This document shows, piece after piece, positions 54,801 through 64,000 of a stretch of 64,000 nucleotides of DNA. The translations under genes were made by a program, and so were the position numbers. The stretch lies in assembly GCA_944474755.1 (NCBI GenBank), contig OX104114.1:41047070-41111069 (forward strand). Direction: 5' to 3'. Under the pieces are notes generated by a model, which was not told where the DNA came from, made no database searches, and saw nothing but the letters and a program-made list of their open reading frames with translations. Each line of letters begins with the position of its first letter. Within the stretch, counting starts at the first letter, position 1. Source of the DNA: Limnoperna fortunei. Its lineage: Eukaryota; Mollusca; Bivalvia; Mytilida; Modiolidae.

Positions 54801-57800
54801 CTGGCTAAGTTTGTCAGGGTTTCGTGGACACAGAAACCCTGACTTGTGAGGATGGCTAGTACCATGACATAATAAAAAAAAAGTGTGAACATATTTACAT
54901 TAAAAACATAGTAAGTATGTAATGTGCATATATGTGATCAGACATATTTTAGGAATTTAGATAACATGAAAAAATCATCAAAAAATTGTCATTAGAGGGC
55001 AATAACTCATATAAAGATTCATCTGACAATTAAAGTGAATTGTAGGGCTTGTGTTGCTGATCATTTTTGCCATCAATGCCCAAACATTTTATAAATGCTT
55101 ATGTAACTTTTAGTCCAGATAATATTATTTGTAACGAATAATAAGGTAACTCATCAATAAAACACTCTATGTTGAACCTACCCTATCAATAACTGCCTGT
55201 GTTTTGTTGTCTAATAATCTCTGGTACTGAACCAACCAATAATCTGTCTGTTCTTCATCTCTCTGTCTTTCCATTTCAATCTTTAAAAAAAACCAATACA
55301 GTAAAACCTGTTTTACTGTGGATATTTAATTTTAATATGTATCAATTTTGTTGTTTGAGAAGCTGCTGTTTGAGGATAGCTTAATTCTTGTATTTATCAT
55401 TTCCTTCTATAACTAGGCTAAAAAAATTATTGGCCAGTTTTTTTTTATTTGGGCCATGACATTTGTATTTCCCAAAGAACTGAAATTTGTGAGTTTACCA
55501 ATGCCCTAAAAATCCATGGAAAATAAGTATTTTACCTAAAAAACAATGAATCTATAGTATCTGACCTTACACAGAGACATAGGGTCACCATAGACAATCA
55601 TATCAAACAAGAAACATGGCCATGCCATGAAACCAAGTTTTCAGTAGTAGACTTAGCAGAAAATCTTTTTCTATTTTTAGTAACAGTGATCTTGACCTTG
55701 ATCCTACTGGCCCTAAATCCAATCCTAAGCAAGGTCTTCATGTAAGCTTGCTATATCCAAAGTTCCAGCAAGATTGGTTTATCCGAACTGAAGTTATTGA
55801 CTGGAAACTGTATTTGAATTTTTAGTAACAGTGACCTTGACCCGACTGGCCCCAATTCAAATCCCAAGCTAGGTCTTTATGCAAGATTGCTATATCCCAA
55901 GTTTTATCAAGATTGGTTTCTCTAAACTTAAGTTATTGACCGGAAACACTCTGTTTGACGCTGTTTGCCCGTCCAAACACCATACTCCAATCTAATAATA
56001 TTTTTATAATATTTTTTGTGTGTTGTTTGATTTACTTTCTTCTTTTAACGTACATGTAAAGTGTTTTTATTGTTTATTGCAAGTATATGAAATACATGCA
56101 TATTTACTAGTTATATTTCTTTTTGATTTTTATTTTAATGTTAACTGTGTATATTGTGACAAAAGTTGTGAATCCCTCCTTTGCCTTCTGTGCAAATATT
56201 TATAAAATACATGTATTTGTAGTTAGTTGACCAATACATGTTGGCAAAGATGTGATTAGTGGCCCTTTTTGTGCGAGCACAAAGGCATACACATTTTGTT
56301 GAAATTCGATACATTATTAATTAGCAAGGTGGTCACTAAGGCAAGTTATTTCTTTATTAGATGGAAACGTGTTGTTTGAGACAAATTATTTAAATGAAGT
56401 CAAAAAGTAAAAAAAACTATGGTGTATTATATGCTTTAATATGTCTGATTTGTTACTCAATCGTTTGTTATTAAGGTTCCAGTTAGTTTGGTACCCTGAC
56501 GATGATATCCTCTTAAGCCTAAGCGGCCTTCGGATATAACAGCAGGTAAAGGAGCATAAGATTTCAATGGTGACAGCGTTGAAATTTGACGTTCTGGTGT
56601 TCTCGAGACAAACCATTTTGTAATATAGATAAGTTCAAGTAGACCAAACGTATTATGATGTCATTCTCTTTATGACGTTCAATGTTTACTACATTTCCTA
56701 GCTGAATTTACATTTAGATTGCACAATTTGAACATAGAGTTAAAATGTAATTTATATTTAAATTTATAAAGAAAAGGTATTCCCAGCTTATAAAAAAAGA
56801 TTGACATGTGCATGTGATATTTTAAAAATGGAGTCATATTATCAACCAATGAAAATGCTTTTATCAGAGGTCCTGACCTGGTATTATATTTGAAGTGAAG
56901 CTTGGGTCAATGAAAAATATTGTACCACGAGACCAGGTTAAGGTTCCAGTTACCAATGGTAATTTAGCCAGTCAAGAACAAGACTAATACCAAATGAAAA
57001 ATTCTTAAATGTAACATGATTGTAAATTGAACCAATGATCTTACTCAGTAAGTACCCTACTTACAAGGGCATGCAAACAGTCCCTAAATGAGAGATATAT
57101 AAATGTTCAGTTGTAAAATATTTAATTATTAACAATGGCAACCAGAAAATCAATACAACTGTTCACTTATCTCCCCTGACAAGGCATTTTTCAGATATAA
57201 ATGCATTTTGTTCCCTAGATTTAATAGAACAATTTTGACCTCCCCTGGTATTTGCATCAATATCCTCATCAAATTATCATTACAATTTTACCAATCTTTT
57301 CTTTAGTTCCATTCTTCTCTTTTCTTGCTCTGCCATCAACTGTTCTAGGAGCTTAATCAATGAATGTCTTTTTTCTTCCAGTAAATTCTGAAATATAACA
57401 ATTAAGATTTTAGGGTATTATTTTTAATATATATTACTAATGAATAAAATAAAATTATATGGTGCGAGTAAAACCTTTTTTGTTATCAACTTGTCATGTG
57501 TCTTCTTTGTTATTTGTACATGTTAAGTCTATAGTTTGGCATGTAACACGAATCAAACACCTGAGTAATAGTGACATTTACTGAGGCACAACCCACAGAG
57601 CTGGATACAGCATACCCAAGTGGTGGGTAGGGATGGCCTCTTGTTTAAAAGAGGCTTGTCAGGACATAATTCAGAAAGCCTGGCCACAGACCATAGTGGG
57701 TGACATTTTTGAAGCATGCCACACTCTTAACATGTTAAAGACCATTTTTTCTAGGTAATTTTAAAAAGATAGGCTTATTGTAGATGAAATTCTGTCACAA

Positions 57801-59119
57801 CTGAACTCTTCTTAACTTTCCCATAACAGTCCACATTTTTTGTCCAGTGGCCCACCCTTTTTCCCAATTAATTTATTGTCTGTTAATTTCTTATCATTCA
57901 GAACATAGCTGATATAATGCTCACTAGAGGCTACGCAGACAAGGAATCAATCTATCATTCAAATAATTGTACAGATTAGGAGACAAACTTGCTCTACATC
58001 CCCAAGATCTCCTTCCATTGTAACATATCCAACATCTCCTTCCATTGTAACATAAATGGTAACCAAAGCAGACACTATTTAAACACTTAAAGGACTAACT
58101 ATTTTCTTTTTGATATTTTTGTTGCTAAATGTTCACCTCAGAGTCTGCACTGGACATAAAAAACCAAAATGGATATGTTAAGAAAAAAAAACTGCAGTAC
58201 TTGAAGCATCCTCAGAATGAACCACAAAGAAACAGTAAATCTTTTCCCACCATACAGACAGAGCTGTCTATCTTTTTTCCAGAATGAGGTATCCTAGTCT
58301 TAAATGAGTTCATGACAAGCTACACATTTTTTTTTTAAGTTTCTAGTGACGTTTTATAAGGAATAAAAGATACTTAGATCAGAAATCTGTAAGTTTTGAT
58401 TGTTAATTTCAATGTTAAGTTTGATCATGTATAGACCCTTTGATCTCCATGCACCCAGATGATCAAATAACATGTCATCAAAGATACTCCAGGTTATAAA
58501 AATTACTATACCAGACACCTGTTCATCTAATCAAGACTCATCAGTGGCACCCAAACAAAAAAAATAAAATTAGCACTAATTACACTGTGGTGATCAAAAT
58601 CAATAGATGATGCAACTTTATTCATACAGGTCTTATTAAGGTATCCCACCCATAATTGAAGTCACGGTTTAATTTCATTTTTTGACCAAAAAATATAGCT
58701 TTATTAAAATCAATCTATTGCTTATTAATGAAAAAAATTAAATATATAGTGCTATTTCGAGTCAATGTTAACAGTTTTGAGCAAAAACTTAGTTACTCAA
58801 ATAGTATTTCCGATGTTTGCCGAAGATTACCGAGGTCTGCTCCACTGGTTTCTCTGGCTTTCTTGCACACAAAAAATGCCATGATATTGCTGAAAACTTA
58901 CCTAATGTTGTGTAAAATCTAATTCAACCAAAAAAAACAAAAAAAAACCCAATTCATACATACAGCTTCTATCTTAGCCTTCATATGCCTCTTTTCTAAT
59001 TCTATAACTGTCAGATTATATAACTCCTCCTCAACCATAGCTATTTGTTCTGTAATCCTCTGGTTTCTAGCATCCTTCTGGAACTGCAATGCCTCAAATG
59101 CATCCCTTTGGGCCTTTTC
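48738..59119 (-). CDS. LRSAM1: E3 ubiquitin ligase LRSAM1, C-terminal part (6 exons)
   Basis: Exons on the minus strand in order: 59119-58964, 57387-57292, 55280-55182, 52179-52048, 49703-49440 and 48866-48738. All are phase 0 with AG/GT borders, giving 291 residues. Order of parts: coiled coil (FEALQFQKDARNQRI...), YWLVQYQRLL, SAM domain, a charged linker with PSAP, and a C3HC4 RING at the end. In vertebrates LRSAM1 binds the TSG101 UEV domain through PTAP/PSAP motifs, ubiquitinates it to regulate ESCRT sorting, and acts in antibacterial autophagy. The SAM-PSAP-RING order and the near-identical CGHVC-CPLCR core make the assignment secure. The leucine-rich repeats must lie beyond position 64000. 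Confidence 0.93.
49440..49703 (-). CDS. LRSAM1: LRSAM1 exon: end of SAM, PSAP linker, RING start
   Basis: It has 88 codons in phase 0 (acceptor ATTAG, donor GTTGGA). IGAHELGTRKAILKNI closes the SAM domain. Then comes a Lys/Glu-rich segment, PSAP at residues 48-51 (49551-49562), a Ser-rich linker, and SECVVCLDRQ with the first two RING cysteines. Only one PSAP is seen here; human LRSAM1 has two such motifs in this linker. Confidence 0.94.
49704..52047 (-). other. LRSAM1 intron with fold-back and minor repeats
   Basis: It contains a fold-back at about 50688-50778 (TTACTTGCGCTTTTGAATGA mirrored by TCATTCAAAAGCACAAGTAA). Three ~34-bp repeats at about 51070-51160 contain GTATAATGGAAT(T/C)AACCATG. 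A SINE tail lies at 51780-51900. No exon of another gene is seen. Confidence 0.5.
51780..51900 (+). mobile_element. SINE tail fragment
   Basis: CACTGGGTACTCAGGCTTCC and TCCCCAATAACAATTGGATG match the SINE 3' body, as does the tail ending TTTTAACAAACAAATT. It is in sense orientation and lacks the tRNA head. Confidence 0.55.
52048..52179 (-). CDS. LRSAM1: LRSAM1 exon: SAM domain core
   Basis: It has 44 codons in phase 0 (acceptor ACACAG, donor GTATCT). ERQLATDIVNILEDSKAGDY, then IPVFTRHRMTPETLLEITDE, is the helical SAM core; the human protein has ERQLVALLEEL and YLPIFAHHRL at this position. SAM domains mediate oligomerisation. Confidence 0.94.
52310..52425 (+). mobile_element. SINE tail fragment
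   Basis: GTGTACTCCTTCTTCCTCCC, ATCATATAGCTAAAAATTGC and a tail ending CATTCAAATAAACAA match the SINE family. Headless. Confidence 0.55.
53037..53636 (-). mobile_element. Pogo/Tigger-like element, truncated copy
   Basis: Its inverse matches the element at 60370-62850 over several stretches: GAGCGACCACCC end, AATTTTATTAATACCAATAA and GACATCAACATTTTTCAATT. It lacks the family B element nested there, so it is an empty-site reference. The far end is cut off at 53636 by the family A element. Confidence 0.65.
53637..55070 (-). mobile_element. Helitron/HINE-like element, family A, copy 3 (5'-truncated, with nested MITE)
   Basis: It begins with the inverse of the 3' terminus (CTAGAGGCTCCCAGGAGCC) and runs through diverged ~145-165 bp units. 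The 5' hairpin is not reached. A MITE at 54433-54854 lies inside. It is inserted at an AA/TT step in the Tigger-like copy at 53037. Confidence 0.68.
54433..54854. mobile_element. Mutator-like MITE (CATCCTCACAAGTCAGGG family), copy 2
   Basis: It is 422 bp with the same termini and interior as the copy at 12727, with deletions. The flanking 9-bp repeats GCTAGTGCC (54424-54432) and GCTAGTACC (54855-54863) differ at one base. Confidence 0.82.
55182..55280 (-). CDS. LRSAM1: LRSAM1 exon: IEMERQRDEEQTDYWLVQYQ...
   Basis: It has 33 codons in phase 0 (acceptor TTAAAG, donor GTAGGT). YWLVQYQRLLDNK matches the family's YWLIQYQRLLNQK, just before the SAM domain. Confidence 0.94.
55590..55985 (+). repeat. 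~145-bp tandem dimer
   Basis: TTTTTAGTAACAGTGATCTT near 55675 and TTTTTAGTAACAGTGACCTT near 55820 start two units. Both contain GACCTTGA, CTACTGGCCC or CGACTGGCCC, GCTATATCC and AAGTTATTGAC. The GACCTTGACC phrase also occurs in family B, but the rest differs. Confidence 0.65.
55986..57291 (-). other. LRSAM1 intron, nothing recognised
   Basis: AT-rich. AAGGTTCCAGTTA occurs twice (near 56474 and 56940), but no element could be delimited. Confidence 0.35.
57292..57387 (-). CDS. LRSAM1: LRSAM1 exon: coiled coil NLLEEKRHSLIKLLEQLM...
   Basis: It has 32 codons in phase 0 (acceptor TTTCAG, donor GTAAAA). The heptad-rich, highly charged helix EEKRHSLIKLLEQLMAEQEK corresponds to the coiled coil before YWLVQYQ. 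Confidence 0.9.
57388..58963 (-). other. LRSAM1 intron, nothing recognised
   Basis: No recognisable element. A short direct repeat, ATCTCCTTCCATTGTAACAT, occurs twice near 58008 and 58034. Confidence 0.35.
58964..59119 (-). CDS. LRSAM1: LRSAM1 exon: coiled coil EKAQRDAFEALQFQKDA...
   Basis: It has 52 codons in phase 0 (acceptor TTTAAG, donor GTATGT). DAFEALQFQKDARNQRI matches the vertebrate KAAFEALQVKKDLMHRQI stretch. This is the most N-terminal exon in the window. I found no earlier exon between 59120 and 64000, which is largely repeat. Confidence 0.93.
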
Positions 59120-59569
59120 CTTAAATGAAACAATTATGATAATAAGGCATCATTTGAACAATTATAAAATAGGTTGAAATTACTCTATGTATGTCAGTTG
59201 CTCATCTTCCCAAGCCATAGGTTTTGGGCTCACCATTACTATGGAAACCTATTAGAATCCTCAATGCTATAGGCAGACAGTTTAGATTCCAAAATACTAC
59301 ACAGATTACACATGTACAATCTCAAATTGACAAAACCGAACAAAACGGTATATAAAATTCAGAATTGATATAAAAAATCAAACTAAATCATGAAATAAGC
59401 CTTCGATTGCAAGACATTTCATTACCTTAATTCTCCACATTGTTAAGCAATTGTTATCACCTTGCATCAGTGACTATGATCAATATCACACTGCCTCAGT
59501 GACTAAAATGGTCACATGACACTGAACCCAAATGTGTAAAGTTTTTCTTTCTGTAGATATCTCTCATTT

Positions 59570-59660
59570 CATCAATAAAACTTGTAACTGCAGGGTAAGC
59601 TGTAGCTGAACAAGTCACAAAAGTGGCATTAAATACCATGCACTCCATTAAAACTATGCA
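59570..59660 (+). mobile_element. SINE tail fragment, diverged
   Basis: AAGTCACAAAAGTGGCATTA and AATACCATGCACTCCATTAA resemble the SINE tail. Weak. Confidence 0.35.
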
Positions 59661-60369
59661 AGAAGTCCATAATTTCTGGACTGTCTTGTAGGTTTATTTG
59701 AAATTTTTGCGTAATTGGCATTACTGAGGCATGATGGCTAATGCAAAGTAAAACAGTTTTTGACATTCAGTACAAAAAATGTGCTTCATTAAAAACTACT
59801 TGTAAAATATCCAACAATTAAGAAATGACACTCATTCTTGTCATTCCTCATAATAAATAATTTACAAGTAAAGGAAACTAATTTAATAAACAAAACAGTG
59901 AACAAGTTTGAATAAGTTTTTAACAAAGATTTTAAGAATGACATTTAAATTCATGTATGGTGACTAGTCAAGCCAATACACAAAAATCTATAAGGTGGGT
60001 CCAATAAAATAACACTATTTCTTCAATTTTTTTAAATTTACAAATATAAATAGGCTGTTTAAAAAAAAAAAATTTGAAGAAACATATTTATTATGTGGTG
60101 TTAAAAGCAAATTAAACATAGGTAAATAATACACAGATGTTGTAACAAAAACATTTTAGAACAGCATTTCTCAAATTTTGACAAAATATTCCAATGCTTG
60201 TTTGGTGTGAAAAATAAATTTCTCGTCACTACTGACTTTGTGGTTCTCATCTGTTGATTGGCTTAAAATAAAAACGTCATAAACACAACAATGTCCATAT
60301 ACGGAGTATTCAAGTCATAACCATGAAACTGGGGTTGGGAGACTTTGTATTCATTTTTCAAATTTACTA

Positions 60370-62850
60370 CAGTAGTCCCCCTCTTGAAAGACCACCCTAT
60401 TTGCAACAGAAAAGTGGTCTTACAAAAGGGGTGGTCTCTCAAATGGAATTAGATATGATTAGATTGTTATTACATGTACATGTATTATTATTATAATCAC
60501 CAACTTGTTTTTATCTTGTTGTGTCCAGGATGATATCTTTGTAACTAAATATTTACCACATTTCACAAAATATATGTTTGATATTCTGTGTATTAACATT
60601 TATCATACTTAAGATTTATCTGTCCGTTGATTATCAATAAAGTTTTATTAATAAAACTGTTTTCTTTCCCCAATATCGTACATACGATGTGTAGTTGGTG
60701 AGCTACTATGGGTCATGTCACAGCAAAATCTTCATTCAGACCATTCAGAATATTCTTGACACATGTGCTTTAGAAATGTTTAATTTGCGTACAAATCAGA
60801 AATTCACTGCACAAAGCTAACTAAACTATTAATTGCAATTTTTAACTGCCTGATTGAATTTTTAATTCTCAGCAAACACATTTTCAAAATGATAAACATG
60901 TAATAAATGTAAACAATCTAAAAATAGCTCGGTATGTAAAAATTATCTCAAGCCTATTTATAATCAATATTTGACCGATTGACGCGGCCTTTCACTTGAT
61001 CAAATTAAATTATAAAAATAATTCATGAAGAATCAAATACATTTTCTTTACAGAAAAGATATAATTTATTAGTAATGACAGTTCATGTAACATTATTAGG
61101 TCATGAGGCCAAGATTATAATCACAAGTGTGGACACAGAAAAACGTCTCGCCTGCATTCCGCATCAGTAACGAAAATAAATTTCGTCATAAGCATTACGT
61201 AAATAGCATTAAATATCAGCAGCGGCCTGTATACAAAATATTGTCACCATACCCTGCATAGTTACAGGGGAACAGCCGTAACCCCAAAACTTTAACATAG
61301 TCGCTGGACCGTGAAATTGAGGTCAAGGTCAGGTGGAACCTACCAGACAGTCATGTACTATTCATCAGCAACCTATATACCAAATATTGTCATCCTACCA
61401 TGCGTAGTTACAGAGTAACTATCATAACCCAAAAACTTTAACGTAGTCGCTGGACCGTGAAATTGAGGTCAAGGTCAGGTGACACCTATCAGACAGTCAT
61501 GTACTAGTCATCAGCAACCTACACACCAAATATTGTCATCCTACCATGTGTAGTTACAGAGGAACTGTCGTAACCCAAAATCTTTAACGTAGTCGCTGGA
61601 CCGTGAAATTGAGGTCAAGGTCAGGTGACACCTACCAGACAGTCATGTACTAGTCATCAGCAACCTATACACCAAATATTGTCATCCTACCATGCGTAGT
61701 TACAGAGGAACTGTCGTAACCCAAAAACTTTAACGTAGTCGCTGGACCGTGAAATTGAGGTCAAGGTCAGGTGACACCTACCAGACAGTCATGTACTTGT
61801 CATCAGCAACCTATACACCAAATATTGTCATCCTACCATGCGTAGTTACAGAGGAACTGTCGTAACCCAAAAACTTTAACGTTGTCGCTGGACCGTGAAA
61901 TTGAGGTCAAGGTCAGGTGACACCTACCAGACAGTCATGTACTAGTCATCAGCAACCTATACACCAAATATTGTCATCCTATCATGCGTAGTTACAGAGG
62001 AACTGTCGTAACCCAAAAACTTTAACGTAGTCGCTGGACCGTGAAATTGAGGTCAAGGTCAGGTGACACCTACCAGACAGTCATGTACTAGTCATCAGCA
62101 ACCTATACACCAAATATTGTCATCCTACCATGCGTAGTTACAGAGGAACTGTCGTAACCCAAAAACTTTAACGTAGTCGCTGGACCGTGAAATTGAGGTC
62201 AAGGTCAGGTGACAGGTGACTGACTGGCAAGTACTCATCATAAGCTACCTCTGGACCAAATTTGATGGACCTAGGGCTTGGGCTCACAAAGATATGAAGC
62301 AAGATGTCAAGTGTTTACGCCGCCGCCGCCGCCGGATTCCCATACATATGTCTCGCCTCCAGCGACTTTCGTCGCAGGCGAGACAAAAATGGAATCTTCC
62401 AAATTTTGTTTACTGTCGTATGCAAATGTCGTACACGTCACGTGAAGATATTGGGACATCAACATTTTTCAATTCAATACTCGATATAAAAACAACCAAC
62501 ACACATTCTTGTATAATTTTATTAATACCAATAATAAACAATATGAATTTTATTCAAAATCTTTCATCTGGTAAAAATCAATGATGAACTTCCGGTCGAT
62601 TTACCGAACTTGAAGTTGAACTTCCGGTGTCATTTCTAGTAAACATAAACATATACAAATTGATAATGTGGTCGTTCATGAGGGGGGAAAGCACAGGTTT
62701 TTATAGCTGTAGGGCCGTCGCTGGTTGCATAAAAGGGGTGGTCTTCTAAAAGAGGCAAATTTGTACAGAAATGAGTTAATGCATGAGGAAAGTGGTCGGG
62801 ACAAAGGGGTGGTCGTATAAACGAGGGGTCGCTCGAGAGGGGGACTACTG
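60370..62850. mobile_element. Pogo/Tigger-like element with nested family B
   Basis: The ends read CAGTAGTCCCCCTCT on both strands (60370 and, inverted, 62850) and are flanked by TA (60368-60369 and 62851-62852). MER2/Tigger-type elements of the pogo group begin CAGTAGTCCC and target TA. After removing the nested 61124-62384 element about 1.2 kb remain without a transposase frame, so it is non-autonomous. GACCACCCC motifs are reiterated near both ends. Confidence 0.78.
61124..62384 (-). mobile_element. Helitron/HINE-like element, family B, copy 3
   Basis: In inverse orientation it runs from a perfect hairpin at 62351-62384 (GTCTCGCCT-GCGAC-tttc or gaaa-GTCGC-AGGCGAGAC) through about seven 146-bp units to GCAGGCGAGACG...CCACACTTGTG at 61124. 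The units are highly alike, suggesting recent homogenisation. Compared with the empty copy at 53037-53636, insertion was between AT-rich flanks with no obvious target duplication, as for rolling-circle elements. Confidence 0.75.
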
Positions 62851-62945
62851 TACTTTATAAAATTAGAGAAATAAAATCTTACATAAGTGCTCTTGGCTTA
62901 TGAGATTTCTTCAATCTCAATAGTTAAATTACAGAAATTAAATAA

Positions 62946-63821
62946 CTAGAGGCTCCCAGGAGCCTGTAATCGCTCACCTGGAATCCAAATGACTTAAACT
63001 ATATTTAAATTTTTGAAATTAACAGTTTCAGTCTAGTTGTTATAGCTTTTAAGTTACTGTGCAAAAACTATACATTTCTTCAAAAAATTTGTTAAATACA
63101 ATAACTCCTATAAGGTGCCATCCACAATTTCTGAAAATTAAATGGTTTTTAGGCATTGTCCTTTAGGGTACTTTAGAAATTTACAGTTTTACTCTACTAA
63201 TAGGTGTGTTATAGACTAATTTATAATTAAAAAACTGTTCATATGTCCAAATTCATAATGAAAGGGCAATAACTCCTATAAAGAGTCATCTTGCAATTTT
63301 TGGACTAAGCAATCATTTGTAGGGCTTCTATTGCTGATCATTTGTGCAATTTACAGTTTTAATCTAGCTACTATAGTTTTCAAGTTACAGGACAAAAATG
63401 GAAAATTTCATAAAATTGTCATTTAAGGGCAATAACCCCTATAAGGAGTCATCTGACAATTTCAGACCAATTAAATGAATTGTAGGGCTTTTTTTGCTGA
63501 TCATTTTTGCAATTTATTATTTCACTCTAGCTGTTATGGTTTTTAAGTTACAGGACAAAAACGGAAAATTTCATAAAAAATTGCAATTTAAGGGCAATAA
63601 CTCCTATAAGGAGTCATCTGACAATTTCAGACCAATCAAGTGAATTGTAGGGTCTTTATTGCTGATCATTTATGCAATTTACAGTTTCAATCTAGCTGCT
63701 ATAGTTTTCAAGTTACAGGACAAAAATGGAAAATTTCATAAAAAATTGCCATTTAAGGGCAATAACTCCTATAAGGAGTCATCTGACAATTTCAGACTAA
63801 TACAGTGAATTGTAGGGCTTG
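62946..63821 (-). mobile_element. Helitron/HINE-like element, family A, copy 4 (interrupted)
   Basis: It starts with the inverse 3' terminus (CTAGAGGCTCCCAGGAGCC) and continues through ~165-bp units. At 63822-63823 (TA) a CAGTAGTCC element begins, so the remaining units and the 5' end lie beyond the window. Confidence 0.75.
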
Positions 63822-63823
63822 TA

Positions 63824-64000
63824 CAGTAGTCCCCCTCTTATACGATCCCCTCGCCGACGACCACCCGCCTCATCCGGCCAAAACCCTGATGCATTAAGTG
63901 TTTCTAACGTAAAATTACCTCTCGCGAACGACCACCCCTCAAACGCGACCAGCGACCACGTTTTCTTGACACAACAACGTAAATTCCCCTCATGAACGAC
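63824..64000 (+). mobile_element. Pogo/Tigger-like element, left end
   Basis: CAGTAGTCCCCCTCTTATAC follows TA. GACGACCACCCGCC and GAACGACCACCCC repeats follow, as in the element at 60370. It runs off the window edge, so an internal transposase cannot be excluded. Confidence 0.72.

Larger units (their letters stand above)
60165..62945 (+). mobile_element. Fold-back repeat (GGTGTGGAAAA family), interrupted copy
   Basis: The parts at 60165-60369 and 62853-62945 join into a match to the uninterrupted copy at 36365. The first 2.5 kb interruption is the Tigger-like element. The copy then breaks at 62945, where a family A element starts. The empty site TTTACTACTTTTTAAAATTAG at 36585 shows the exact TA target. 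Confidence 0.72.

Noticed and set aside
62216..62584. 122-codon frame rich in Arg ([14 protein letters not shown])
   Set aside because: The Arg run is the GCC/GGC-rich stretch of the family B terminal region; the related frames at 3732-4053 and 20127 are the same repeat.

Overview
The window is eukaryotic, AT-rich nuclear DNA with small exons, GT-AG introns and dense interspersed repeats. Several repeat families have the look of bivalve mollusc genomes: Helitron-like elements with 145-165 bp tandem cores and a tRNA-derived SINE. A bivalve, perhaps a mytilid or dreissenid, is my inference; no species marker was tested. There is no bacterial-style operon structure.

Two protein-coding genes are supported, both partial and arranged tail to tail. 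From 3586 to 29920 on the + strand lie eleven exons of a kynurenine aminotransferase / cysteine-S-conjugate beta-lyase (KYAT1/KYAT3 type, closer to KYAT3). They give 405 residues ending at a TGA; only the N-terminus is missing, upstream of the window. From 59119 down to 48738 on the - strand lie six exons of LRSAM1, an E3 ubiquitin ligase: coiled coil, SAM domain, PSAP motif and C-terminal C3HC4 RING, 291 residues. Its leucine-rich-repeat exons lie beyond the right edge. About 18.8 kb between the two stop codons holds no gene that I can support.

The rest is mostly mobile and repetitive DNA. Helitron/HINE-like family A occurs at 349-2559, 11367-13497, 53637-55070 and 62946-63821. It has a 5' hairpin, a core of ~165 bp repeats and a 3' hairpin ending in CTAG. 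Family B occurs at 3890-4410, 20227-21481 and 61124-62384, with a similar plan and 146 bp repeats. An apparently intact Tc1/mariner element with a DD34E transposase sits in a KYAT intron (9044-10401). Two MITE families with long inverted repeats have 9-bp target duplications, as expected of Mutator-like elements: 12727-13200 and 54433-54854; 37391-37523 and 46093-46600. Pogo/Tigger-like elements beginning CAGTAGTCCCC lie at 60370-62850 and from 63824 to the edge. A 3.3 kb inverted-repeat element fills much of another KYAT intron (16018-19334).

Large minisatellites lie at 22335-24540 (41-bp unit), 35149-36078 (about 34-bp unit, split by a 5'-truncated non-LTR retroelement) and 39428-41828 (58-bp unit). 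Elements are nested several layers deep at 53037-55070 and 60165-64000. Empty paralogous copies elsewhere in the window allow the insertion order to be read.
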